Part shown: positions 7,411 to 14,441 of the stretch, piece by piece
How the letters are laid out: the number at the start of each line of letters is the position of its first letter
Position numbering within the stretch: position 1 is the first letter of the stretch
Source: Betaproteobacteria bacterium
Lineage (GTDB): Bacteria > Pseudomonadota > Gammaproteobacteria > Burkholderiales > Thiobacillaceae
Assembly: GCA_020049245.1 (NCBI GenBank)
Contig: JAIFLB010000120.1
Location: forward strand, 1 to 15,845
DNA: 15,845 bases
Reading direction: 5' to 3'
The notes under the pieces: model-generated
Seen by the model: the letters and a program-made list of their open reading frames with translations, nothing else
Told to the model about the DNA's origin: nothing
The model's database searches: none
Position numbers and translations under genes: made by a program

Positions 7411-8315
7411 TTCAACCCGCCTTTCAGCTTCGCCAGCGTGTCGTCGAACACCCCGAACAAGTCTTTTGCCGCCGGCGAACCGCCGACGGTGTAGGGCAAC
7501 TCAACCGCAGTGATGCCGGCGCGTTCGGCCAGCCACTCGGAAGGCTTGGATGACTGGTAAGCCGTGCGCAAAACCATGCGCGCGGGTTGCGTCTTGAGCC
7601 GTTCAAGCAACGACGACAAAGAGGACACGGAAGGTTCGATACCGGCCTTCGGCTCCAGGTCGGCGACCACTTTCAGGCCCAGCCAGTCGGCCAGATAACT
7701 CCAGCTCTTGTGCTGCACCACCACCGGCACGCCACGCAAACCAGCGGCCTCTTTCTCCCAACGGGCGATCGCGGCACTCATGCGTTTCTGGAAGTCCTGG
7801 TTGCGCGCGGCATAGGTTGCGGCATTGGCCGCATCCAGTTGTGCCAGCCGCTGCGCCAGTGCATTGGCAACTTTCAGCAGATTGCGCGGATCAGCCTGCA
7901 AGTGCGGGTTGCCACCGGGATGCACATCGCCTTGAGCACGATCGGCGCTGGCGGATTTTTCCAGCAGGCGGACAAACGCCGCCGCCTCGAAATAGCCGGC
8001 GCGGCCGCGCTGGATGCGGGCATTGCCGGATTCGCGCTGCAACAGCGGCAGCCAGCCGACTTCCAGTTCGGCGCCGGTGCAAACCAGCAAGTCTGCATTA
8101 CGGGCACGGGCGATCAAGGATGGCCGCGCCTCGATGTGATGCGGGTCTTGTTTCGCCGTGGTGGCTGAGGTGACGCGCGCCAGATTGTTGGCCACGTCGC
8201 CGGCCAGTTCCTGCGTCAGCGACGCCCATTCGGGCTCGCAGGCAAGGACGTTGAGGGCGGCATGAGCGGGGTTGGCCGCCAAGAGCAGGGTTAACAACAA
8301 CAGTCGAATCAACAT
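7407..8315 (-). CDS. ZnuA-like periplasmic metal-binding protein
   Basis: A 302-residue solute-binding protein of the zinc/manganese (cluster A-I) family. A signal peptide covers about residues 1-19 (cleavage near AHA|A). Three histidines sit at expected ligand positions: DPHHIEARP (H59/H60), NPHLQADP (H138) and QHKSW (H202). The flexible His-rich loop of classical ZnuA is missing, and the usual fourth acidic ligand is not obvious, so it belongs to a diverged subgroup. AAGGGA lies 9 bases before the ATG. Its stop overlaps the permease start. It follows the porin gene after an 87-base gap that holds an inverted repeat. The likely role is to capture zinc in the periplasm and hand it to the adjacent permease. 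Confidence 0.88.
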   Translation of the reverse strand: MLIRLLLLTLLLAANPAHAALNVLACEPEWASLTQELAGDVANNLARVTSATTAKQDPHHIEARPSLIARARNADLLVCTGAELEVGWLPLLQRESGNARIQRGRAGYFEAAAFVRLLEKSASADRAQGDVHPGGNPHLQADPRNLLKVANALAQRLAQLDAANAATYAARNQDFQKRMSAAIARWEKEAAGLRGVPVVVQHKSWSYLADWLGLKVVADLEPKAGIEPSVSSLSSLLERLKTQPARMVLRTAYQSSKPSEWLAERAGITAVELPYTVGGSPAAKDLFGVFDDTLAKLKGGLK

Positions 8316-8340
8316 GATTTCAATTCCCTTAATTGCGCGT

Positions 8341-8396
8341 CGTTGGGTGCACCGTGCGCAGCATCCAACGCGAAAAGGCGCGCACGGCGCGCACCC
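8341..8396. repeat. Inverted repeat of GGGTGC..CGTGCGC units between porin and znuA-like genes
   Basis: A GGGTGC-ACCGTGCGC unit (8345-8359) faces an inverted GCGCACGGCGCGCACCC unit (8380-8396); a second overlapping pair CGTTGGGTGC/GCATCCAACG (8341-8370) also fits. This can fold right after the porin stop, within the operon. A related unit (GGGTGCGGCGTGCGCACC) sits upstream of the porin at 9797-9814. Such stems between co-transcribed genes often adjust mRNA stability; that role is inferred. Confidence 0.45.
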
Positions 8397-8402
8397 TCCG
8401 GA

Positions 8403-9773
8403 TCAGAACTTGTGCGCCCCGTGCGCGCCCAGGCTGTGCACGTATTGCAGTGTGATCTGGTTGTCATCCGGGCTGCCCTGCATGGAACGGTCGCGCGCCA
8501 GTTGCAGACGGAAGCGAGAGAACTCGCTGGGCGAGTAATCGGCCATCAGGCTCCACTTGCTCGGGTTGTAGTCGGCCGACGCAACCGGCAGCGCACCAAA
8601 ATTCACGCTGCCGCTGTCGAGGCGGTCGTAACGCAAACCGGCCCGCCAGCGCGGCATGAACTGATAGATGCCCTGCGCGTACCAGCCCGTCTGCTTCACG
8701 GCATAACCAGCGCTGTCGTTGACACCGGCTGTACACGCGCCCCCATCGGCGGTGTTATCGGTACACGTCATATTGCCGCTTTCGTTGCGCCGAAAATACT
8801 CGGTCTGAAACTTGAAGTTGCGCGCTTTCGGGTTGCCGTCCGGCGCCCATTTCCAGACGAAGTCCGCCAGCCAGGTTTTCGATGTGCCGCTGAACAGCGT
8901 TTCCGCTTCGATGTCATTCAGGTCATCGACGATGCTGCTGCGATTCTCCGGTTTGGCCGACAAATACGACAGACCAGCGCGCCAGGATGACGATTCACCC
9001 ACGTCGTCGCCGATATGGGCAAAAAGCGACCACGCGCCGGCACCATTTTTGTTGCCACCGTCATCTGACCCGGGGAAGTTGGCACCACGACCAATCTCAG
9101 CGCCCAGTTCAACAAATTTTTCGGCTGGTGCCAGCCATTTCACCTGCACGCCATCCTGCGCCAGATGTTCGCCGAACAGCACGCTGTACATCAGGCTGTT
9201 GTCGGCAAAATCCCATGCATGCGGGTGTTGCTCGTTGGCATAGCCGATGCCGGACAGGAAGCGACCGCCGCGTATCGCCAGACCATTGCCGAGCGCCAGG
9301 GTCTGGAACCAGGCCTCCTCGACTTCCGCTTCTCCGTCGGCGAAGGCGATGTTGGCGTAACCGCGCAGGGTCGGATCGATGTTGGCGCTCAGAGTCAGTT
9401 CGGAGTGATCCAGGTTGAAGCCACGCGAACCGCCGTGGTCGTGTCCGCCGGCCAGGAAGCCGGTGATGTGGCGTTCGCCCGGCTCGCGCTGAGCGTAACT
9501 GCCGGCCAGCACCAGCGAGATTTCAGGATTGAATTCGTTGCCGCGCGCTTCGGTCGTTGCGGGTTGAGCGGCAGGCGCGCTGGCGGCCTGTGTCACGCGA
9601 TCTTCCATTTCCTTCAGTCTCGCCTCGTAGGCGGTTTGCATTTCCTTCAGTTTCTGGTCGAACTCGGCACGAATTTTGAGCAGTTCGGCCGCGAGGTCGG
9701 CATCGGTTGCGGCCAGAGCCGGCAGGGGGAGCGCGCACGCGAGGGCGGCGGCGAGGAGGGTAGGTTTGAACAT
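8403..9773 (-). CDS. Outer-membrane beta-barrel (zinc-locus porin)
   Basis: A 456-residue outer-membrane protein. Residues 1-21 are a signal peptide (cleavage near ALA|A). Residues 24-65 are heptad-like and charged (LLKIRAEFDQKLKEMQ...), a predicted coiled coil as in trimeric porins with a periplasmic stalk. From about 80 the sequence alternates aromatic and hydrophobic residues as in a beta-barrel and ends in an aromatic residue (HGAHKF). It has a His-containing loop (GFLAGGHDHGG, about 105-115) and one pair of cysteines. It is not a TonB-dependent receptor: there is no plug domain or TonB box. AAGGA lies 6 bases before the ATG. Its place between the zinc ABC genes suggests a passive zinc or zincophore channel. 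Proteins of this type are found beside DUF2796/ABC zinc operons. Confidence 0.8.
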   Translation of the reverse strand: MFKPTLLAAALACALPLPALAATDADLAAELLKIRAEFDQKLKEMQTAYEARLKEMEDRVTQAASAPAAQPATTEARGNEFNPEISLVLAGSYAQREPGERHITGFLAGGHDHGGSRGFNLDHSELTLSANIDPTLRGYANIAFADGEAEVEEAWFQTLALGNGLAIRGGRFLSGIGYANEQHPHAWDFADNSLMYSVLFGEHLAQDGVQVKWLAPAEKFVELGAEIGRGANFPGSDDGGNKNGAGAWSLFAHIGDDVGESSSWRAGLSYLSAKPENRSSIVDDLNDIEAETLFSGTSKTWLADFVWKWAPDGNPKARNFKFQTEYFRRNESGNMTCTDNTADGGACTAGVNDSAGYAVKQTGWYAQGIYQFMPRWRAGLRYDRLDSGSVNFGALPVASADYNPSKWSLMADYSPSEFSRFRLQLARDRSMQGSPDDNQITLQYVHSLGAHGAHKF

Positions 9774-9796
9774 GTTGAATCCTTGCTGATCAAGTA

Positions 9797-9840
9797 GGGT
9801 GCGGCGTGCGCACCGGGGTACCGGGCGGCGTGCTACCCGG
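9797..9840. repeat. Two short hairpins upstream of the porin gene
   Basis: GGTGCG/CGCACC (9798-9803 and 9809-9814, 5-base loop) is followed by CCGGGGTA/TACCCGG (9813-9820 and 9834-9840, one bulge). They fill most of the 82-base gap between the small CxxC-protein stop and the porin start. The first is related to the GGGTGC-type repeat at 8345. They could act as an attenuator or an mRNA-processing site inside the operon; there is no T-tract. Confidence 0.35.
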
Positions 9841-9855
9841 CGAGGCTTGAGGGAG

Positions 9856-10140
9856 TCAGCAAGTGCGGGGCGGCGCGCGACTCTGGTAGATCCGCCGGAA
9901 ACAACAAGGCGACGCGACCGGAACTGGCGCGTCGTGGGGGATGGCTTGGCTGGGCGCAGACCAGGCTATGGGCGTGCTGGTAAGGCCGGCACCCAGCGGC
10001 GCAAAAGCCAGGCATTGCTCGCACACCGGTTCGTCGCCCAGGGTTTGATCGTGCAGGTGGCTGACGCCATGGGCAAGGCCGCCTGCCTGAGCGAACAGGA
10101 ACAGGAAGATGAGCAGCAGATGTCTGAACGCGCAGCGCAT
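9856..10140 (-). CDS. Small secreted His/CxxC protein (DUF2946-like)
   Basis: A 94-residue protein starting at the ATG at 10140, 2 bases after the FtsX-type permease stop. The frame is open much further upstream, but that part is antisense-frame shadow of the permease gene. Residues 1-23 form a signal peptide (MRCAFRHLLLIFLFLFAQAG). The mature part has H24, H28 and H30 around SHLHD, then the motif EPVCEQCLAFAPLG (C40xxC43), more cysteines at 79, 80 and 94, and an RAPP ending. A His cluster plus CxxC in a small periplasmic protein suggests metal binding. The CEQCLAFA motif resembles DUF2946-type proteins known next to metal transport genes; the assignment is from memory. The position between permease and porin implies a role in the same pathway. 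Confidence 0.7.
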   Translation of the reverse strand: MRCAFRHLLLIFLFLFAQAGGLAHGVSHLHDQTLGDEPVCEQCLAFAPLGAGLTSTPIAWSAPSQAIPHDAPVPVASPCCFRRIYQSRAPPRTC

Positions 10141-10142
10141 CG

Positions 10143-11360
10143 TTACACCCTCGGCGTCAATCCATCGGACAGCGACAGGCGATACGCGCGATAACCCGGC
10201 AACAGGCTGGCGAGGGTGCCGACCAGAATCACCCAGCCGAGCAGGCGCAACTCTTCGACACTCGGCAGCGTCAGCTTGAGCAGCAGGCCATATTGCGCTT
10301 CCAGCCAGGGACCAAGCGCAGCCGTCAGCAACGTCAGCAGCAGCAAACCCACCAGCGCACCGGCCAGCGTCACCGCGCCGCCTTCCAGCGCCAGCAAGGT
10401 AAACAGGTCGCGCGGCCGGGCGCCGTTGGCGCGCAGGATGGCGAGTTCGCGCCGGCGTTCGCCCAAACCGGCCAGCACCACCGCGACCAGGCCGGCGAAG
10501 CTGACCACGACGACCAGCGCCGAGATCGCCAACAGCGCGCGTTCGGCGATCGCCATCATCTCCCACAACTGGCTCAACGCCACGCCGGGCAGCACCGCCA
10601 TCAAGGGTTCGTCGCGATAGTTGGCGACGTAACGCTGCATCGCAAACACGCCGGCGCGGGTATTCAGGCCGACCAGCACGGCGGTGACCGACTTCGGCGT
10701 CAGGTTGAATTTCTTCACCAGCTCCGGCGGGATGGCGAAACCGGGAATCGGCGCGCCGCCTTGCCAATCCAGGTGGATGGCTTCAAGCGCTTCCAGGCCG
10801 ATATGCAGCGTGCGATCGACCGGCGTACCGGTACGCGCCAGGATGCCGACCACGCTGAACGGCTTGTCGGCGTGATCCGCGCCTGCACCGGCTTCCATGC
10901 CGTGCGTCAGTGCGATTTTGTCGCCGAGGGAGTAGCCCAGGCGTTCCGCCACTTCGGCGCCCAACACGACATCGAACACGCCAAAACGAAAATGCTCGAA
11001 GTACGCTGGGGTGGTGCCCAGCACCGGAAAACTCTGATGCGAATCGCCCAGCGACAACGGGATCGTCCATGCCACCGCCGGATGCGCCGCCAGCGCCTGA
11101 ACGCTGTCCCAACCCATGTTGTTGCTCGCTTCGCCGATGCGGAACACGGCATAAAGCAGCAACTGCAACGGACTTGAACGCGCGCCGACGACCAGATCGG
11201 TACCCGACACCGCCTGCGCGAAACTGTCGCGCGCATCCTGCCGCACGCGTTCGATGCCGAGCAGCAGCGTCACCGACAAGGCGATGGCGATCAGCGTCAG
11301 GCCCAGCGTGTAGCGCCGGTTCCAGGCGCTTTTCAAGGCGAGCGGGAGAAGGTGGCTCAT
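10143..11360 (-). CDS. FtsX/MacB-type ABC transporter permease
   Basis: A 405-residue permease of the LolE/MacB (FtsX) superfamily. One N-terminal helix (about 19-35) follows the amphipathic LPLALKSAWNRRYTLG. A large periplasmic domain (about 40-260) follows, then three C-terminal helices (about 273-295, 325-350, 373-392) with the typical GLGERRRELAILRANGA cytoplasmic loop (295-311). Proteins of this type do not import ions through a channel; they usually couple ATP use to work on periplasmic or lipid partners. Its ATG overlaps the ATPase stop (ATGA). Its Shine-Dalgarno GGAGG (11368-11372, 7 bases upstream) comes from a palindromic repeat inside the end of the ATPase gene. It corresponds to the permease of Zrg-type zinc systems (PA4065-like), recalled. 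Confidence 0.88.
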   Translation of the reverse strand: MSHLLPLALKSAWNRRYTLGLTLIAIALSVTLLLGIERVRQDARDSFAQAVSGTDLVVGARSSPLQLLLYAVFRIGEASNNMGWDSVQALAAHPAVAWTIPLSLGDSHQSFPVLGTTPAYFEHFRFGVFDVVLGAEVAERLGYSLGDKIALTHGMEAGAGADHADKPFSVVGILARTGTPVDRTLHIGLEALEAIHLDWQGGAPIPGFAIPPELVKKFNLTPKSVTAVLVGLNTRAGVFAMQRYVANYRDEPLMAVLPGVALSQLWEMMAIAERALLAISALVVVVSFAGLVAVVLAGLGERRRELAILRANGARPRDLFTLLALEGGAVTLAGALVGLLLLTLLTAALGPWLEAQYGLLLKLTLPSVEELRLLGWVILVGTLASLLPGYRAYRLSLSDGLTPRV

Positions 11361-12169
11361 GATTTTTCCTCCCTCCCCCTCTGGGGGAGGGTCGGGGAGA
11401 GGGCAAGACGGTCGATCGATCCGCTCCGCTGGAACACGCCGGGTTCCCTCTCCCCCGGCCCCTCCCCCGCAGGGGGAGGGGAGAAACCCGCCACCCGGTT
11501 GATCTGGCTCATTTCAATTTGCCGGCCAAAACCATCAGCCAGCCTCAGATCATGGCTGACAAACAACAGTGCTGCATTGGCCGCCGCACATTCGCGCCGC
11601 AGCAAATCCAGAAAAGCCGTTTGCCGCGCCGCATCCAGCGCCGAGGTCGGTTCATCGGCGATGACGATTTCCGGTCGGCCGATCAAGGCCCGCGCTGCCG
11701 CAACGCGTTGTTGTTGGCCGACCGACAACTGGGTGGCTTTGCGTTGCCAGAGACCGGCATCGAGATCGAGATGCTGCAACAGCGTTGCGGCGGCTTGCTT
11801 GGGATCGCCCGCCCGCTGGCTGCGACGCGCGGAAAAACGACACGGCAGCAGCACGTTATCCAGCACCGACAGATAAGGAATCAGGTTGAATTGCTGAAAA
11901 ATCAGGCCGATGTGATCGACCCTGAAACGGTCGCGCGCGGCGGCGGACAACGCGGAAAGCGGCTGCCCGAGTGCCGTGATGTTGCCTTGTTGCGGCGTCA
12001 GCACGCCGGCGATCAGATTCAGCAGCGTGCTTTTGCCGGAGCCGCTCTCGCCATGAATGAACACCTGTTCATCCGCCACCACACTGAACTCCGCGATGTC
12101 CAGGCAAGCCCCCACCTGATCCGGCCAGCGAAACAACAGGTTTTCCAGGGACAGCACGGGTTGCGGCAT
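11357..12169 (-). CDS. LolD-like ABC ATPase with repeat-derived C-terminal tail
   Basis: A 270-residue cytoplasmic ATPase pairing with the FtsX-type permease. Motifs in order: Walker A GESGSGKST (40-48), Q-loop IFQQFNLIPYLSVLDNV (90-106), signature LSVGQQQR (149-156, Val in place of the usual first Gly), Walker B IVIADEPTSALD (168-179) and switch His in FVSHD (203-207). The conserved domain ends near residue 228. The remaining 42 residues (FSPPPAGEGPGERE... to REEKS) are encoded by an intergenic-type palindromic element and have no LolD counterpart; typical members are about 220-230 residues. The tail is probably unstructured and may be tolerated. The gene follows the ZrgA-like gene after 33 bases. 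It is the only ABC ATPase in the window, so it may also serve the ZnuB-like permease. Confidence 0.9.
   Translation of the reverse strand: MPQPVLSLENLLFRWPDQVGACLDIAEFSVVADEQVFIHGESGSGKSTLLNLIAGVLTPQQGNITALGQPLSALSAAARDRFRVDHIGLIFQQFNLIPYLSVLDNVLLPCRFSARRSQRAGDPKQAAATLLQHLDLDAGLWQRKATQLSVGQQQRVAAARALIGRPEIVIADEPTSALDAARQTAFLDLLRRECAAANAALLFVSHDLRLADGFGRQIEMSQINRVAGFSPPPAGEGPGEREPGVFQRSGSIDRLALSPTLPQRGREEKS
11368..11483. mobile_element. Palindromic repeat element fused into the ABC ATPase gene end
   Basis: Two GC-rich segments (about 11368-11403 and 11446-11483) are inverted versions of the same sequence (CTCCC..TCCCCCT.GGGGGAGGG..CGGGGAGAGGG). Each is itself a hairpin; they flank about 42 bases. 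The form CCCTCTCCC...GGGGGAGGGG is a familiar dispersed intergenic repeat in proteobacteria. Here it lies in frame in the last 42 codons of the ATPase and supplies the GGAGG ribosome binding site and the ATGA overlap for the permease gene. Confidence 0.7.
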
Positions 12170-12178
12170 GCCAATCAG

Positions 12179-12198
12179 CTTACCTTGAACTTACCTTG
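12179..12198. repeat. Short direct repeat CTTACCTTG x2
   Basis: Two copies of CTTACCTTG (12179-12187 and 12190-12198) are spaced 11 bases apart in the 33-base gap between the ZrgA-like stop and the ATPase start. On the coding strand they read CAAGGTAAG and carry the nearest AAGG, but it is more than 10 bases from the ATG, so ribosome binding here looks weak. Confidence 0.4.
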
Positions 12199-12202
12199 TC
12201 GA

Positions 12203-12772
12203 TTACCAACTCAGGAAACGCATCTTCGAACTCAGGCGTGTGGCTTTCTGGCCCTTGTCACTGACGACCTGGGCATCGATGCGGCGCATCTTGGGGAAGG
12301 CGTTGAACAGGCGAACTTCCATGCCGGTCAATTTTGCCGGTTCGGCGCAGGTAAAGCGGAAATCGGCGTCGAGATCACCATGCGCTTGTTCTGCGTGCTT
12401 GGCCTGCTTTTCGGGCTTCCTTGCCGGCTTTGCATCCAGCGTCGGCGCTTCCAGCTTGCTGTCGACAAACCTGCATTTCGCGGCCGAGGTCGGCGCGAAC
12501 AGGGCGCTGCCGTTGGCCATGGCCTTGCGCATCTGGGCCACGATGGCGCGTTCCTTGTCGTTGCCCGGCGCATGCTCGAAGCCGAGCACGCCTTCCAGTG
12601 GAGATTCCAGATGCAGACTGAGGCTGCCGCCTTCGACCGCGACCTCGAGTTTGGCGACACCATGCACATGGGCATGGTGTACATGCGCGTGGTGTTCTTC
12701 CGCGTATGCGGGGGTTGCCAGCGCCACAGCAAGCGCAACGGGGAATAACATCAGGTGCGGCATCGGGGGCAT
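12203..12772 (-). CDS. DUF2796 His-rich periplasmic protein (ZrgA-like)
   Basis: A 189-residue secreted protein of the DUF2796 family, which includes ZrgA of Vibrio cholerae zinc uptake (recalled). Residues 1-24 are the signal peptide (cleavage at AYA|E). The mature N-terminus is a histidine cluster, EEHHAHVHHAHVHG (25-38), an evident zinc-binding segment. The family core follows: AKLEVAVEGGSLSLHLESPLEGVLGFEH (40-67) and, at the C-terminus, ADFRFTCAEPAKL (about 145-157). A Lys/Ala/His-rich linker (about 119-141) adds more possible ligands. AAGGA lies 9 bases before the first ATG, favouring it over two later Met codons. It heads the LolD/FtsX sub-cluster and likely buffers or captures periplasmic zinc. 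Confidence 0.88.
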   Translation of the reverse strand: MPPMPHLMLFPVALAVALATPAYAEEHHAHVHHAHVHGVAKLEVAVEGGSLSLHLESPLEGVLGFEHAPGNDKERAIVAQMRKAMANGSALFAPTSAAKCRFVDSKLEAPTLDAKPARKPEKQAKHAEQAHGDLDADFRFTCAEPAKLTGMEVRLFNAFPKMRRIDAQVVSDKGQKATRLSSKMRFLSW

Positions 12773-12792
12773 CTTGTGGGTTCCTTGATCGT

Positions 12793-12814
12793 GCCATCAC
12801 CGCGCGGCGATGGC
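12793..12814. repeat. 22-base near-perfect palindrome before the ZrgA-like gene
   Basis: GCCATCACCGC is followed directly by GCGGCGATGGC, pairing with one mismatch and no loop. It lies in the 53-base gap between the DsrE-like stop and the ZrgA-like start. No T-run follows, so it is not a clear terminator; the GC-rich centre is also unlike an AT-rich Zur box. Confidence 0.35.
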
Positions 12815-12825
12815 GGGTTGATGGC

Positions 12826-13192
12826 TTACCAGGTCAGCGTCTTGCCGTTGTCCTTGAACAGCGCGGCGCCGGTGACTTCGGGGCTGCCGACCTTGATGCC
12901 GGGCAGCAGGTCGGCTGACCGTCGCACCCTTGCTCATGGCGTCGATCAAATCCTTCTGCCGGTCGGCGAATTTCTTGGCATGCGCTTTGGAACCGACCAG
13001 CACTCCCTTGTCGTTGAGGAAGATCGTCAGCGCATGGCCGCGCGCATGTTGTTTCGTGCCGAAGGTGATGGCCATGTTGGCACGATGGTTGTCGTCGCTG
13101 GTCATGTTGATGAACAGCGGATCGGCATCGCCGGCGTAAGCGCTGCCGGACAACGCCAGCATCAGACAGGAAAGGGTAAGCAGTTTTTTCAT
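12826..13192 (-). pseudogene. DsrE-like secreted protein, frameshifted and lacking the Cys motif
   Basis: The start is the ATG at 13192, preceded by GGAG at a 6-base spacing. Residues 1-20 are a signal peptide (MKKLLTLSCLMLALSGSAYA). The mature part has DsrE-family features: PLFINMTSDDNHRANMAITF, RGHALTIFLNDKGVLVGSKA and KKFADRQKDLIDAMSKGATV. After GATV (about residue 92) the frame breaks near 12913. The +1 frame continues as DLLPGIKVGSPEVTGAALF and DNGKTLTW to TAA at 12826. Relatives, as I recall them, have a segment with CPMCMKHYG between these two parts. About 14 codons including the cysteines therefore appear to be missing, and the frame is shifted. The function in the zinc locus is unknown; sulfur or metal handling is a guess. 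Confidence 0.72.
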
Positions 13193-13216
13193 GGTGATCT
13201 CCATTTCAAATTGATC

Positions 13217-13235
13217 CCGATCCGGCATGGATCGG
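13217..13235. repeat. Small hairpin between COG0523 and DsrE-like genes
   Basis: CCGATCC and GGATCGG (7-bp perfect arms) flank the loop GGCAT, about 28 bases past the COG0523 stop in a 70-base gap. No T-tract is present on the minus strand, so read-through is likely and it is not called a terminator. Confidence 0.3.
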
Positions 13236-13262
13236 AATTCGGATTTTGGCACTCGCGCTACT

Positions 13263-14428
13263 TCACGCGACATCCGTCTGTTCCGCCACCCGCCAACGCG
13301 GGAACGGGTCTTCAAGTTGGCACCAGCCAGCTTCTTCCAGTGCCATTTCTGCATCGTCCAGCAGACAGGCATCGAAGCAGGCCTTCAGGTCCGCCTGATC
13401 CATGCGGATACCGATCAGCACGATTTCCTGCCGCGCATCGCGTCGCAGCTTGCCCTGGCTGTCCACGCCTTCCGGCCAGAATCCGCCCGGACTGTGGTCG
13501 CGTGTCGATCCGGCCAACGACCAGACACCGGCCCATTCCGGTCGGCTGGCCAGCCAGAACCAGCCTTTGGCGCGGATCACGCCCGGCCACTCGGTATGAA
13601 TCCAGTCCCAAAAACGCGCTGGGTGGAAGGGACGGCGGGCGCGATAGACGAAGCTGGCGATGCCGTATTCCTCGGTTTCCGGCACATGTTCGCCGCGCAT
13701 TTCCTTCAGCCAGCCGGGCGCTTGCGCGGCCTGCTCGAAATCGAACAGGCCGGTGTCGAGCACGCTGCTCAGTTCCACCTGACCGAATTGCGCGAGTTCC
13801 AGTTTGGCGCGCGGATTCAAGGTATGCAGGATCGACAACAGCCGGCCCAGTTCCGCCTCGCTGACCAGATCGGCCTTGTTGACCACGATGACATCGCAGA
13901 ACTCGATCTGATCGACCAACAACGTCGCCACCGTGCGGGTGTCTTCCTCGCCCAGCGATTCGCCGCGATCGCCGAGCAAGTCCTCGCTGGCGTAGTCGTC
14001 AAGAAAATTGCGCGCATCGACCACGGTGACCATGGTGTCGAGCCGCGTGATTTTCGATAGCGAGACGCCATTCTCATCCTCGAAGGTAAAGGTTTCCGCT
14101 ACCGGCAGCGGCTCGCCGATGCCGGTGGATTCGATCACCAGATTGTCGAAGCGCCCCTCTTTCGCCAGGCGCGAGACTTCCAGCAGCAAATCCTCGCGCA
14201 GCGTGCAGCAGATGCAGCCGTTGGACATTTCCACCAGCTTTTCCTCGGTGCGCGACAACGCCGCGCCGCCGTCGCGCACCAGCGCGGCATCCACATTCAC
14301 CTCGCTCATGTCGTTGACGATCACCGCTACCCGGCGGCCTTCGCGGTTGTTCAGGATGTGGTTCAGCAACGTGGTCTTGCCGGCGCCAAGAAAGCCGGAC
14401 AGGACGGTGACGGGGAGTCGGTTTTCAT
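13263..14428 (-). CDS. COG0523 (CobW/ZigA-type) metallochaperone GTPase, N-terminal frameshift
   Basis: COG0523 GTPases deliver or allocate metals, often zinc under starvation. Motifs: Walker A LSGFLGAGKTTLLNHIL (encoded at 14402-14352), the metal motif GCICC about 55-60 residues later, VVNKADL guanine specificity, and a C-terminal CobW-C domain with GWFWLASRPEW and a final DPFPRW. The expected start is the ATG at 14428 (MKT), 13 bases after the DUF1826 stop. That frame breaks at once: the Walker A frame needs one more base near 14420-14421 (to read MKT-RLPVTVLSGFLG). No ATG, GTG or TTG precedes Walker A in its own frame; the first, a TTG at 14369, would delete it. Either one base is missing in the read or the gene is inactive. 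Everything after is intact (368 codons). Confidence 0.85.
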
Positions 14429-14441
14429 CGTGACTTCGACA

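Noticed and set aside
8316..8340. Possible Zur box (AATTCCCTTAATT) before the ZnuA-like gene
   Set aside because: Too short and lacking the extended GTTATA-like dyad; it overlaps the ribosome binding site AAGGGA.
10141..10767. Upstream part of a 303-codon frame ending in the small CxxC protein
   Set aside because: It is a shadow of the FtsX-type permease in another frame, Arg/Gly/Ala-rich without family features; only the last 94 codons after the ATG at 10140 make sense.
11519..12748. Long plus-strand open frame (409 codons) opposite the ATPase and ZrgA-like genes
   Set aside because: Spans two convincing minus-strand genes and the gap between them, with no recognisable domain; treated as a shadow.
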